Origin: Rossellomorea sp. y25 | GTDB taxonomy: Bacteria > Bacillota > Bacilli > Bacillales > Bacillaceae_B | DNA: 64,000 nt | Assembly: GCF_038049935.1 (NCBI RefSeq) | Contig: NZ_CP145886.1 | Coordinates: 3,542,501 to 3,606,500, forward strand | Direction of reading: 5' to 3' | Shown here: positions 25,581 through 34,398 of the stretch, piece after piece | How positions within the stretch are numbered: position 1 is the stretch's first letter | How the letters are laid out: each line of letters starts with the position of its first letter | Notes under the pieces: model-generated | What the model was told of the DNA's origin: nothing | The model's input: only the letters and a program-made list of their open reading frames with translations | Databases searched by the model: none | Position numbers and translations under genes: made by a program

Positions 25581-27275
25581 TTATTTTTCATGAACATCCA
25601 TCATTTTCTCAATTTTCTTAAGAGCACCTGGCTCTACTTTTTCAATCGTTGTTGCGGCTTCTTCTAATGCTTTTCGGTAATCATAGTCACGAAAGGCTTC
25701 TTCAGCAGACTGAAGACCATCTCTGACAGAACTGTACTTACTGCGATAGCGATTTCCGTATTGAATGATTTTCTCCGATAGAAGGACGTTTTCGATTAAA
25801 TCTCCTGTCTTCGAATAGAAATGATCGACAGTGTCTTCTGCACCCAATAATGTTTCTTGTACAAACTTCATGTTCAAAGGTTTCTCAGTTAAACTGGCAT
25901 TCACTTGCTCAATCTTCCGATGGACCTCATCGAGAAGCTCTTTATAATCTGCAGGCAATCCTGGAACATTACTCTTTGAAATCATTCTGCTTGCTTCAGA
26001 CACTTTTTTCTTAAGCTCCTGGATTTTCTCACGGGTAGCCAATTCATCTTTACGTAAGTTTTGTAAGTAGATGGAAAACTCACTTTGCTCCCGATTCAAT
26101 TCTTCCAGGCCATTTCGGATTTCCTTTAACTCATCACTTAAAATGGAGTATGCTGTGACATTCGATTCTTCTTTATTCATCAACAATTCGTGGCGCTTTG
26201 AAAGCTGAATGATTTTCTTTTCTATTTCGCTCGGTGTACCAAGGTCTGCATCATGAAGATGGTAGCCTTGTTTCACTAAGCTTACTTCAGATTGAATGTC
26301 TTCATTATCTTCCTTCGCCCTGATCAATCCTTCAGTCGTTTGATCTTTATACTGTTGGACAAAGTGCTTGGCATGAACTTCTTTTTCCAATAAATCGTAA
26401 AGGGTCTCGACCTTCACCTTAATTTCCTGAATTCCTTCTTCTACCTCTTCTACCTGAAGCTCTTCAAGATTTTTATTGAAGTGGAGCAGGGTTTCCTTCA
26501 GGGATGCAACCTCTTTCCCGACTTCAATATGATCAAGCATGTATCCTTGATCTTTCATCTCTACGTATCCAGCTTCCAGCTCCGATAACTGAGATGGTAA
26601 AAGATTTTCACAATCGGTGATCAACTTAGGAATCGTCTCCATTTTGTAGGAAACATCTTTCATTTCCTGTGCCAGGCTAAGCACGATTTCTCTCGCATCC
26701 AGATAATTCCCCTGCTCTGTCAATTCATTGAATTGATTCATTTGTTCAGCGAGCCTATCTAAGATATTCTCTATGTACTTAGCTGTTTGACCATATGTAT
26801 GACGATACGCAAGTAACCGTTTTTTACTGTTTCGATATTCTTCCTGAAGAGATTGAATTTCTTCACGGTTCTTCTCTTCACTACCAATTAACTCATTTAA
26901 TTCTGATAGTATTTCCCCGATTTTCTCTTCCGTTTCCGTAAGAACCTTGTCGATCAGGGATAGTGTCGCTTTTGTTTTAGTAAAACGAAATTTATCGGTG
27001 TACTCTTCTGCATCGAATAGTAGTTCTTCAACATCAGGAAGCTGCACAGCAACAATCTCATCCCATCCCTGTCTCCAACCGTCAAACAATTCCTCTGTTT
27101 GCCCCGTCATATTCAATTGTTTCACTTTGGAGAGTTCATCTGAAACCGGCTTGTTCATAATTTCTATTTTCCAAGCTTCATAACGATCAATTTCAGCGTA
27201 ATATTTTTTTCTAGAGATAAAACCAATAAGGAATATGATTAAGATAAGTATTATTCCAGCGATGACGTATTGCAT
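25581..27275 (-). CDS. ezrA: Septation ring regulator EzrA
   Basis: 564 aa. One N-terminal membrane segment (about 3-20), then spectrin-like coiled-coil repeats to the end. The QYGNRYRSKY segment (QNR patch, about 510-520) needed for midcell placement is present. EzrA binds FtsZ and limits extra Z-rings and recruits PBP1 in B. subtilis. The start is ATG 27275 with GGGGG 8 bases upstream; a six-codon longer frame is rejected. It is convergent with braB and divergent from hisJ. Confidence 0.97.
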   Translation of the reverse strand: MQYVIAGIILILIIFLIGFISRKKYYAEIDRYEAWKIEIMNKPVSDELSKVKQLNMTGQTEELFDGWRQGWDEIVAVQLPDVEELLFDAEEYTDKFRFTKTKATLSLIDKVLTETEEKIGEILSELNELIGSEEKNREEIQSLQEEYRNSKKRLLAYRHTYGQTAKYIENILDRLAEQMNQFNELTEQGNYLDAREIVLSLAQEMKDVSYKMETIPKLITDCENLLPSQLSELEAGYVEMKDQGYMLDHIEVGKEVASLKETLLHFNKNLEELQVEEVEEGIQEIKVKVETLYDLLEKEVHAKHFVQQYKDQTTEGLIRAKEDNEDIQSEVSLVKQGYHLHDADLGTPSEIEKKIIQLSKRHELLMNKEESNVTAYSILSDELKEIRNGLEELNREQSEFSIYLQNLRKDELATREKIQELKKKVSEASRMISKSNVPGLPADYKELLDEVHRKIEQVNASLTEKPLNMKFVQETLLGAEDTVDHFYSKTGDLIENVLLSEKIIQYGNRYRSKYSSVRDGLQSAEEAFRDYDYRKALEEAATTIEKVEPGALKKIEKMMDVHEK

Positions 27276-27437
27276 CTTAAGCCCCCTGTTCAACTATTCA
27301 GTAGACATCTATATCAATTTGAATGTTTCATTAATAAATTCTCATTGCTATAATGATACCATGTTAACGACAATTTTTGACTATTAATTTCTAATTTTTC
27401 AGTGATAAAAGTCATTTTCAGCAAATTCAAGGAAAAA

Positions 27438-27465
27438 TTGACTTCTTTATATGTATTTTTAATAT
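27438..27465 (+). promoter_or_regulatory. hisJ promoter
   Basis: -35 TTGACT (27438-27443), 16 bp, -10 TAATAT (27460-27465). The leader to 27554 is AT-rich with no structure that I recognise. Confidence 0.6.
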
Positions 27466-27554
27466 TACTTTTCGTTGTTCATGGGAAATTGAAGGAATCA
27501 ATCATTTGATTTATCAGTGCTTATTCATACTAATATACAAGGACGTGAAGACTT

Positions 27555-28349
27555 ATGATAAAAGTGGACGGGCATATCCATACTCCTTTTTGTCCCCATG
27601 GAAGTGACGATACATTTGAATTGTATATCGAAAGAGCGCTCACCCTAAACTATTCTACTATAACATTTACGGAGCATGCTCCACTTCCCCAGGGCTTTGA
27701 AGATACAACACCCGAGAAGGATAGCGGAATGGATCCATCGCATCTTTTAGAATACTTTCAAACTCTGGATATCCTTAAGGAGAAATATAAAGATAAAATC
27801 ACGATTCGTTCAGGATTAGAAGTAGATTACATTGCAGGATTTGAGAAAGAAACAGCTGAATTTTTAAGTGCTTACGGTCCTCGATTGGATGATAGTATTC
27901 TTTCTGTCCATTTTTTGCAGCACAAGGGAAGATGGGATTGTCTTGACTTCAGTCCTGATGTATTCAAGTCTATGATTGAGCATTACGGATCCGTCGATGC
28001 GATTTACGAACGCTATTATGATACAGTATTAAATTCTATCAGAGCTGACTTAGGACCCTATAAGCCTAAACGGATCGGTCATATGACCCTCGTAAAGAAA
28101 TTTCAACAGCTGTATCCTGCCTCTCATGCTTTTTCAGAGAAAACCTCTTTGATATTAAAAGAAATAGCATCGAGAAATTTGGAATTGGATTATAATGGGG
28201 CTGGCCTGGTGAAGCCCTTCTGTGGTGAGCCCTATCCCCCAACAGAAATCATTCAACAAGCTCTTTCCTTGGGAATCAAAACCGTTTACGGGTCTGATGC
28301 CCATACAGCTGCCGGTATGGAACAAGGTAGGGCAGAGATGCAATTATAA
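27555..28349 (+). CDS. hisJ: Histidinol-phosphatase, PHP family
   Basis: 264 aa. It removes phosphate from L-histidinol phosphate in histidine synthesis. The PHP metal sites are visible: DGHIHTPFCPHG at the N-terminus, FTEHAP, GLEVDYI, SVHFL, and YGSDAHTA near the C-terminus. It is not in a his operon; the unlinked placement between ezrA and refZ is the same as B. subtilis hisJ. Its ribosome site is weak (AAGGACGTGAAG). Confidence 0.94.
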   Translation: MIKVDGHIHTPFCPHGSDDTFELYIERALTLNYSTITFTEHAPLPQGFEDTTPEKDSGMDPSHLLEYFQTLDILKEKYKDKITIRSGLEVDYIAGFEKETAEFLSAYGPRLDDSILSVHFLQHKGRWDCLDFSPDVFKSMIEHYGSVDAIYERYYDTVLNSIRADLGPYKPKRIGHMTLVKKFQQLYPASHAFSEKTSLILKEIASRNLELDYNGAGLVKPFCGEPYPPTEIIQQALSLGIKTVYGSDAHTAAGMEQGRAEMQL

Positions 28350-28354
28350 AAGAT

Positions 28355-28390
28355 AAAGAACTCTTCTACCTGACGAGAAGAGTTCTTTTT
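28355..28390. terminator. Bidirectional terminator, hisJ / refZ
   Basis: AAAGAACTCTTCT / AGAAGAGTTCTTT with an 8-base loop and a T5 run. Confidence 0.88.
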
Positions 28391-28403
28391 GGGTTATGCA
28401 TGC

Positions 28404-29057
28404 TTAGATAATCAGCTCTTTCTTCATGACTTCCTTCGCTTCTGAAACGAGTAATAAATCAATCCATTGATCAATATTCTTGTAGTATTGATCGATAAAA
28501 TAATATTCCTGAGGAAACATTTGCCATACTTCCCTTAATTGCTGGCTATTGAGAAACGGCATCGTCAGCATGGACTTGAGCTGAATCACTAAAAAGCTGA
28601 CAGGCTGCTTCTTCAGGGCATGATCTTTCATCCCTTGTTCAAACAATCGCTTCATATAATATCTTTCTTTCATTAGATAAGAAGAAATGATTTCACGCAC
28701 AACCTGTGAATCAATCGAAACTTCCCTCCAGATGAACCTGGATAATTGATGATGTTCACTTTGGAATTTCAAGATTTTGTACACTGCCCGCTTTAAGCAT
28801 AAATCAGCACTTACATAGTTCAATGCTTCCACTTCTTCCTGAAGAAAGCGCAGATACTGTTCAAAGAATTGAGTAAAGCATGCTTCTAATACTCCCTGCT
28901 TCCCTTTAAAGTAATAGGAGATGGTAGCAGGGTTTACATTCGCTCTTTTTGCTATATCCCGGACAGAGGTCCCATCAAAACCATGATCATAAAACAAATA
29001 CACGGCTGCTTGAAAAATAGCTTCTTTCGTCGGTATGGAGGTATCTAGTTTTTTCAT
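28404..29057 (-). CDS. refZ: TetR-family division regulator RefZ (YttP)
   Basis: 217 aa. Helix-turn-helix DGTSVRDIAKRANVNPATIS at about 30-50, then a helical domain. In B. subtilis RefZ binds five sites near the origin and tunes FtsZ ring position during sporulation. Identity rests on HTH type, length and the place between hisJ and ytsP. The start is ATG 29057 with AAGGGG 5 bases upstream; a longer frame lacks a site. No RefZ motif was identified in this window. Confidence 0.87.
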   Translation of the reverse strand: MKKLDTSIPTKEAIFQAAVYLFYDHGFDGTSVRDIAKRANVNPATISYYFKGKQGVLEACFTQFFEQYLRFLQEEVEALNYVSADLCLKRAVYKILKFQSEHHQLSRFIWREVSIDSQVVREIISSYLMKERYYMKRLFEQGMKDHALKKQPVSFLVIQLKSMLTMPFLNSQQLREVWQMFPQEYYFIDQYYKNIDQWIDLLLVSEAKEVMKKELII

Positions 29058-29341
29058 ATTTCCCCTTCTTTCAAATATGATAGGCTTATGAAAAAAACAG
29101 TGACGAGGGTTCAATCTATTAAAAATCTTATGATGAAAAAATCTTAATCATTGAAGGTTAGGATGAAATATGCTAAAAATGGTTCAATAGATGTTTCTAT
29201 TATAGTTTGTTTACTCAAAGAATTCGTGTTTTCATGTGGATTTCCTCTAAGTATTTCTCGACAGGATTTGTTGTATAGAAGGCTTCGGGGAACAAACGGA
29301 CATGAAATAACGCACATTTTGTAGAATTGGGGGAGTTGTTG

Positions 29342-29827
29342 GTGTTTAAAGCAGAAAAATATCAAGGTACAAAGGAACAGGGCTTTGGTCTTGTTACGAA
29401 ACAACTGAAAGCTTTATTAGAAGGTGAACCAAATCAAATAGCGAATTTAAGCAATGCTTCCGCCCTTTTAAATCAATTCATGGACCGTATTAACTGGGTA
29501 GGCTTTTATTTATATGAAGAAGAAAGCAAACAATTGGTATTAGGACCATTCCAGGGTCTGCCTGCATGCGTGAGAATCCCATTAGGAAGAGGCGTTTGCG
29601 GTACATCCGCAAGTGAACAAAAAACGCTTCTGATCGATGATGTCCACCAATTCCCGGGACATATCGCCTGTGATGCAGCCTCTCAATCAGAGATTGTCAT
29701 CCCTCTTGTGAAAGAAGGAAAACTGATCGGAGTCCTGGATATTGATAGTCCGGAAAAAGCTAGATTTGATGAAGAGGATCAGAAGTATCTGGAAATCTTT
29801 GTGGAAGAACTAATGCGTCACCTTTAA
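29342..29827 (+). CDS. Free methionine-(R)-sulfoxide reductase (GAF, YtsP)
   Basis: 161 aa, one GAF domain. Cys76, Cys86 and Cys110 (in LPACVRIP, GRGVCGTSA and GHIACDAAS) match the three conserved cysteines of fRMsr. The enzyme reduces free methionine-R-sulfoxide with thioredoxin. The start is GTG 29342 because GGGGGAG stands six bases before it; a TTG five codons earlier is inside that site. The next gene downstream is methionine gamma-lyase, convergent. Confidence 0.92.
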   Translation: MFKAEKYQGTKEQGFGLVTKQLKALLEGEPNQIANLSNASALLNQFMDRINWVGFYLYEEESKQLVLGPFQGLPACVRIPLGRGVCGTSASEQKTLLIDDVHQFPGHIACDAASQSEIVIPLVKEGKLIGVLDIDSPEKARFDEEDQKYLEIFVEELMRHL

Positions 29828-29846
29828 TACGTGAACATGATGATAG

Positions 29847-29888
29847 GACCCTGCAGGTGTTTTTCATAACCTGAAAGGCCTTTTTTTA
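29847..29888 (+). terminator. ytsP terminator
   Basis: CAGGT / ACCTG inner stem with an imperfect outer stem, ending GGCCTTTTTTT. Confidence 0.6.
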
Positions 29889-29981
29889 TTTAGATTGGAA
29901 AAGAGCTTTATCATATCCATTTTTTTGATGAATGATTCAATTTGGACTGGTGTTCATGGCTTGATATACGAAAGAGTACGG

Positions 29982-30154
29982 GATATTGTCCAATTTGGCG
30001 GGTGTTGTGCCCCTTTTGGCGGGTGTTGTGCCACTTTGACCGGTTGTTGTGCCGCTTTTGGCGGCGGGTGTTGTGCCACCTTCAGCATTTGTTGTGCCAC
30101 CTTCAGCATTTGTTGTGCCACTTTCACCATTTGTTGTGCCAAATTGTGAATATC
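29982..30154. repeat. Tandem array B, copy 2, with terminal inverted repeats
   Basis: About eight units starting TGTTGTGCCAC at 21-bp steps, one unit with an extra CGG. The left end GATATTGTCCAATTTGGC (29982-29999) and the right end GCCAAATTGTGAATATC (30138-30154) are inverted copies sharing GATATT and AATTTGGC. The unit word and right end are shared with the array at 16.28 kb. It lies between the convergent ytsP and megL 3' ends, bounded by a terminator on each side. Confidence 0.92.
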
Positions 30155-30188
30155 AGCTGTACACTAATCACTATTACAACACATCACT

Positions 30189-30227
30189 AAAAAGGAAGGA
30201 ACCAGCCAACCCGGTTCCTTCCTTTTT
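30189..30227. terminator. megL terminator (bidirectional)
   Basis: AAAAAGGAAGGAACC / GGTTCCTTCCTTTTT perfect 15-bp arms with a 9-base loop. Confidence 0.9.
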
Positions 30228-30230
30228 CCC

Positions 30231-31412
30231 TTATGCCTTATCCAACGCCTGCGATAAATCATCCCATATATCCTCCGGTGCTTCCAATCCTACGGAAAGC
30301 CTTAGGAGCGTGTCACTGATCCCCATGCTTTTTCTAGACTCCTCTGGTACGACTGCATGAGTCATGGTCGCCGGATGCTGGATCAATGTTTCCGCATCCC
30401 CCAGACTCACGGCAATCTTGATCATCTCCAGATCATCCATAAGCTTCTGGGCCTCTTCTTTCGAACCTTTTATTGTAAAGGAAATCATTCCTCCGGCTTT
30501 CTTCATTTGTTTCCTCATTACCTCATGTTGAGGATGATTGGAATGGCCAGGGTAAATGACGGTTTCTACTGCCGGATGTTCGGCTAATAGACCTGCAATC
30601 TTCTCAGCACTTTCACAGTGACGATCCATCCGCACTGCCAACGTTTTTAACCCTCTTAATAATAACCATGCATCAAAAGGAGAAATGATTCCTCCAATGT
30701 CCTTCTGTGTCGTCATGCGAATTTCTGCCATCTTCTCCTGTGATCCCACAACGAGCCCCGCGACCACATCTCCATGACCGCCAATGTACTTCGTCGCGCT
30801 ATGAATGACAATATCGCATCCCAGTTCCAATGGTCGTTGTAAATAAGGAGAACAGAATGTATTATCGACCACTACTGGAATTCCTTTTTCCCGTGCGACC
30901 TTCACGACAAGCTCAAGATCGATTAACTGCATAGTCGGATTGATTGGTGTTTCAACATAGATACAGCTCGTTTGTTCCGTGATTTTCTCACGGATTTCCT
31001 CTTCTGTACTCATGGAAGAAAAGTCATGTTGAATGGAAAATTTCTCTTGAAGCAGCTGAAGCAGGCCGAACGTACAGCCATAAACCCCTTGAGAGCATAG
31101 GACATGATCTCCTGATTTGGTTAAGGAAAATAACACGGCGGATACAGCTGCCATACCGGAACCAAAGGCAAGGGCAGCCCCGCCACCCTCTAACGATGCC
31201 ATTCTGTCTTCCAGAATCGATACTGTCGGATTTCCCAATCTTGAATATATATATCCTTCCTCTTCACCAGCAAATCGATTTTCCCCTTGTTTCGCATTTG
31301 CAAAGGTATAAGTAGAAGTTTGATATAAAGGTGGCGCTAAACTATCAAAATGCCGGGATGATGCATACCCCTCATGAATCACCCTTGTTTCAAAACGCTT
31401 CTCTTCTTTCAT
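30231..31412 (-). CDS. Methionine gamma-lyase / Cys-Met metabolism PLP enzyme
   Basis: 393 aa. PLP Lys208 lies in SATKYIGGHGD, Asp183 in VVDNTF. Cys113 in VYGCTFGLL matches the active-site cysteine that marks methionine gamma-lyases versus cystathionine lyases, so it probably yields methanethiol, 2-oxobutyrate and ammonia from methionine. GGGAGG precedes ATG 31412. A cre-like site is found upstream. It sits between ytsP and dgcP, which are adjacent in B. subtilis, so it looks like an inserted or lineage-specific gene (inference). Confidence 0.87.
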   Translation of the reverse strand: MKEEKRFETRVIHEGYASSRHFDSLAPPLYQTSTYTFANAKQGENRFAGEEEGYIYSRLGNPTVSILEDRMASLEGGGAALAFGSGMAAVSAVLFSLTKSGDHVLCSQGVYGCTFGLLQLLQEKFSIQHDFSSMSTEEEIREKITEQTSCIYVETPINPTMQLIDLELVVKVAREKGIPVVVDNTFCSPYLQRPLELGCDIVIHSATKYIGGHGDVVAGLVVGSQEKMAEIRMTTQKDIGGIISPFDAWLLLRGLKTLAVRMDRHCESAEKIAGLLAEHPAVETVIYPGHSNHPQHEVMRKQMKKAGGMISFTIKGSKEEAQKLMDDLEMIKIAVSLGDAETLIQHPATMTHAVVPEESRKSMGISDTLLRLSVGLEAPEDIWDDLSQALDKA

Positions 31413-31484
31413 ATAGTATTCCTCCCAGTATTCCCTTTAAGTCTAAGTAACTACTATTCTAGAATATGATAACCACGACAAAAA

Positions 31485-31498
31485 AGAAAGCGGTTACA
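31485..31498 (-). promoter_or_regulatory. cre-like site upstream of megL
   Basis: The minus strand TGTAACCGCTTTCT fits TGWAANCGNTNWCA at 13 of 14 positions. It lies about 4 bp upstream of a possible -35 TTGTCG (31476-31481). The -10 is not clear. Confidence 0.5.
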
Positions 31499-31542
31499 CT
31501 AAAGTGGTAAAGGGCTATCAACGGTTGTCCCCCAATAAGAAT

Positions 31543-31572
31543 AAGCCGGAGGAGCCATATCGACTCCGGCTT
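31543..31572 (-). terminator. dgcP terminator
   Basis: AAGCCGGAG / CTCCGGCTT with a 12-base loop, then ATTCTTATT on the minus strand. Confidence 0.75.
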
Positions 31573-31583
31573 GTTGAAGAACA

Positions 31584-33416
31584 TTATTCCATGATCATTC
31601 CATCACAATCTTTCACAACCTGGTTCTTACCATTATTCTTTGCATGATAGAGTGCATCATCTGCTTTTTTTACTAATTCCTTCACAGATTTGGGGCACTG
31701 GTCATCCCATCCTCTCCAAGTGGATAATCCACAGGACAGGGTTACGGAAGGATCCGTTTTTATAGGAATCTGTTCGACAATGCGTTGAGCAATCACCAAT
31801 CCATCCTCAACATCAAGAGAAGGTAAATAGACCGCTAATTCCTCTCCTCCCCATCTGGCAACAAATCCATGATGACTTACGATTCCTTTAATCAGGTTCG
31901 CCACCCCGATTATGACTTCATCACCAATTTGATGTCCGTAATTATCATTAATGGCTTTGAAATCATCGATATCAATTAACAGGAAGGTTCCCAATGAATC
32001 CTTACCCATGGAAGATTCCATTTCCTCATCGAGAAAATTTCGTGCGAATAGTTTGGTCATATGATCGGTAATGACCATATGCTCAAGCTTTTCACGAAGG
32101 GTTGCATTGGTTATCGCAAGGGTCGAGTGATGGATAAAGGACTGAAGCAGCTTATACATATCAAATGAAAACATGTATGGTTCTTTATGTAACACTACGC
32201 AAAACCCTAGCAGGGCTTCATTCTGAATCATGGGCACGGCCATGACGGATGGAAAGGCCGCCCCCATATCAAATCGATCGCTCACATCTCCTAAAAAGAT
32301 CGCATCCCGTTCCTTCTCGATTCTCTCCTTTACATAAGAGATGTACTTTTCCCCTTCTTCTTCAAAAAAAACAGAAGAGCTTTCTTCCAGGATTCTATAC
32401 TCCCCTTCTTGATGGAGTACAAATCCAATCGCTGATGCTTGAAAGGAACGTTTAATCTGCTTCTTTAAAAACATAACCGTATCCGTCAAACGCAAATTCA
32501 AGTTTAATTGGTGGGAGGTTTCATTAATAAGCTGCAGATCGGTAATGAGCCGTTTAGATTGTTCATAGAGCTTGGCATTTTCAAGAGCGCTCCCTGTCGT
32601 ATAGGCAAGCAAACGAATGAACTCTATCTTCTGGTCCGTGAAGGTTGCATTGGATTTTGACTTCACCTCAAGTACCCCATAGATTCCCTGCTTCCCTCTT
32701 AAAGGTGCATATAGGACATTCTGTTCCCCGACTTCAATATTCCCATTCACAAATGCCTGCATGGCAGACTCATTGGCACGATCAAAGTCAAAGTTTTTAA
32801 TGGGGAGAGTCCCGAATTCATACCGGTCGTTAGACAATAACAAGTGAAATTCATCAATTGGGAACACTTGCTTCAGCGTTTCAATGATCTGTACGAGAAG
32901 CGTATGGACATCCCTAGTGGAGTGAAAGATCTCTGTTACTTTAAATAATTCCCTGTACCGTTTCTCATCTTCGAGTACGGTCTGGATTCCACCTGTATGC
33001 TGTAAAAACTGATTGCTTGCTTCCCAAAAGGCATGGAGCCAGCCTTCATCCACCTTTTCTTTCCGATCCTCCCTCTTTACTAAAAGAATCGCTAAAGGAC
33101 TGCCATCTTTATTCGTAAAGTGAAAACGAATGGTGAAATGTTCCTCTTCCTCGACCATAACAGGAGGAAGAATGTATTCCTCCTTTGTTTCAGCAAGAGT
33201 GAGAGGAACATCCCTATTGTGACCGGGGTGATATAAGAAATAGGCAGACTCGCTATAAAAATATAAAAATGCCCGATCAATATCAAGGCAGTCTTTGATA
33301 ATCGTCAGCCACTTTTGCAATTGAGCAGAATGCCCCGACTCTGCTGACATTTCTTCATATATTAAATCAAAAAGCTTTGACTTATATTCAAGTAAAGAAT
33401 GATGAATTACATACAT
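31584..33416 (-). CDS. dgcP: GAF-GGDEF diguanylate cyclase (DgcP/YtrP type)
   Basis: 610 aa. An N-terminal sensor region (about 1-140), two GAF domains (about 155-285 and 300-435) and a C-terminal GGDEF domain (about 445-600). The active motif is GGEEL (about 523-527) with DIDDFKAINDNYGH before it, so it should make cyclic di-GMP, which controls motility and matrix. No membrane segment, so it is cytoplasmic. Start ATG 33416 follows GGTGAG; GTG codons at 33425 and 33431 are alternatives. Confidence 0.92.
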   Translation of the reverse strand: MYVIHHSLLEYKSKLFDLIYEEMSAESGHSAQLQKWLTIIKDCLDIDRAFLYFYSESAYFLYHPGHNRDVPLTLAETKEEYILPPVMVEEEEHFTIRFHFTNKDGSPLAILLVKREDRKEKVDEGWLHAFWEASNQFLQHTGGIQTVLEDEKRYRELFKVTEIFHSTRDVHTLLVQIIETLKQVFPIDEFHLLLSNDRYEFGTLPIKNFDFDRANESAMQAFVNGNIEVGEQNVLYAPLRGKQGIYGVLEVKSKSNATFTDQKIEFIRLLAYTTGSALENAKLYEQSKRLITDLQLINETSHQLNLNLRLTDTVMFLKKQIKRSFQASAIGFVLHQEGEYRILEESSSVFFEEEGEKYISYVKERIEKERDAIFLGDVSDRFDMGAAFPSVMAVPMIQNEALLGFCVVLHKEPYMFSFDMYKLLQSFIHHSTLAITNATLREKLEHMVITDHMTKLFARNFLDEEMESSMGKDSLGTFLLIDIDDFKAINDNYGHQIGDEVIIGVANLIKGIVSHHGFVARWGGEELAVYLPSLDVEDGLVIAQRIVEQIPIKTDPSVTLSCGLSTWRGWDDQCPKSVKELVKKADDALYHAKNNGKNQVVKDCDGMIME

Positions 33417-33454
33417 TTTTCTCACCCACACCTAAAAGGTTTGTGAAACTATTA

Positions 33455-34066
33455 TCATCGCTGGCCCTGAGCCAGTACCAAATCTTCTTGTAGTACAACG
33501 AGCCATAATGACTGATCCACCGCTAAGGAATGGACTTGTACAGGTTCTGCTTTTCGATCTGACAGATCCAATTGAATCGGGTCTTTGTCTTCATTAAAGG
33601 AAATGTCTATCAACTGGTCACGCTCATTATATTCAAAGGGGTGTTGACTGGAAATCATTGAAGAAGGAGCATCCTTTTTCTCTTGTAAAACCTCTAAAGA
33701 TTCCGAAAATAACACCCATTGTTTCTTATCTAATTGGACCCAGATCCCATTTTTATCTTTTGTGAGCCCTAACATTTTCACGGTTTTCTTTAACGACACA
33801 CTATGTAATACCTTAAAATAATACTGATTGCCTCTATCAAGTTCATACATAATAAGGACAGGCTGGTCTTGAGCCATCTTCGCTACAGCAATGATGGGAT
33901 TCCGCTCTCCGTTTCCTGCAGATAATACTTCCGCATGGATCGGTTGTTCAGGAACCATCACGTGTTCTCTCGAGTTAGAAGAATAAACAAACCCTCCTAA
34001 AACAACCAATATACACAGGCCGATCAATACAAATCGAAGGGTTTTTTCTCTTTTTGATTCTTTCAA
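33455..34066 (-). CDS. Hypothetical single-pass membrane protein
   Basis: About 203 aa. Basic N-terminus, one membrane segment (about 13-30; FVLIGLCILVVLGGFVYSS), then an extracytoplasmic region rich in short beta strands, with repeated hydrophobic-charged strands such as IIAVAKMAQDQPVLIMYELD suggesting a beta-propeller-like or scaffold fold. No family recognised. TTG 34066 has GGTGAG six bases upstream; GTG 34072 is nearer than usual to it. It is the first gene before dgcP (38-base gap), so both may be co-transcribed and it could sense an envelope signal for DgcP (inference). Confidence 0.65.
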   Translation of the reverse strand: MKESKREKTLRFVLIGLCILVVLGGFVYSSNSREHVMVPEQPIHAEVLSAGNGERNPIIAVAKMAQDQPVLIMYELDRGNQYYFKVLHSVSLKKTVKMLGLTKDKNGIWVQLDKKQWVLFSESLEVLQEKKDAPSSMISSQHPFEYNERDQLIDISFNEDKDPIQLDLSDRKAEPVQVHSLAVDQSLWLVVLQEDLVLAQGQR

Positions 34067-34178
34067 CGACACTCACCTATTTAACATATTTTCCAAGTTT
34101 TATTATAGCACAAGAAATGACTTATGGACTATTTAAGCCGATCACCTTTGCATAAATCTACGAATCCAAAATACTTAC

Positions 34179-34207
34179 TTGACTTCTATTCTCTCGCATC
34201 ATATAAT
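34179..34207 (+). promoter_or_regulatory. rpsD promoter
   Basis: TTGACT (34179-34184), 17 bp, TATAAT (34202-34207); a near-consensus sigma-A promoter as expected for a ribosomal gene. Confidence 0.85.
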
Positions 34208-34253
34208 ATTCTTTGTGTAAAATAATGCAGCTTCAGTGAAGTCCTTTATGATC

Positions 34254-34330
34254 GTATTTTGTTCCTCTAACCTTGAGGTGTATCTTGTAACCCTCTGCTG
34301 CTAGGGCGAAGGTACATGAAAACAAAATGC
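34254..34330 (+). ncRNA. rpsD leader structure (likely S4 autoregulation site)
   Basis: GTATTTTGTT (34254-34263) pairs with AACAAAATGC (34321-34330). Inside it GTGTATCTT (34278-34286) pairs with AAGGTACAT (34309-34317), CCTC (34264-34267) with GAGG (34275-34278) and CCCT (34291-34294) with AGGG (34303-34306). In Bacillus S4 represses its own mRNA by binding such a leader; that this is the same site is inferred from position. Confidence 0.6.
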
Positions 34331-34398
34331 ACATAATTGTTTATTCACAGGTGTTTTTATTTTACAACAAAATAAAAACAATAAAGGAGGAGTCATTC

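Noticed and set aside
29954..30142. Heptad-repeat reading frame (AQQMLKV-like) across array B, also open in the copy near 16.3 kb
   Set aside because: A 21-bp unit without stop codons gives a 7-residue repeat automatically. No ribosome site precedes the ATG, the other frames are also open, and the array lies between two terminators.
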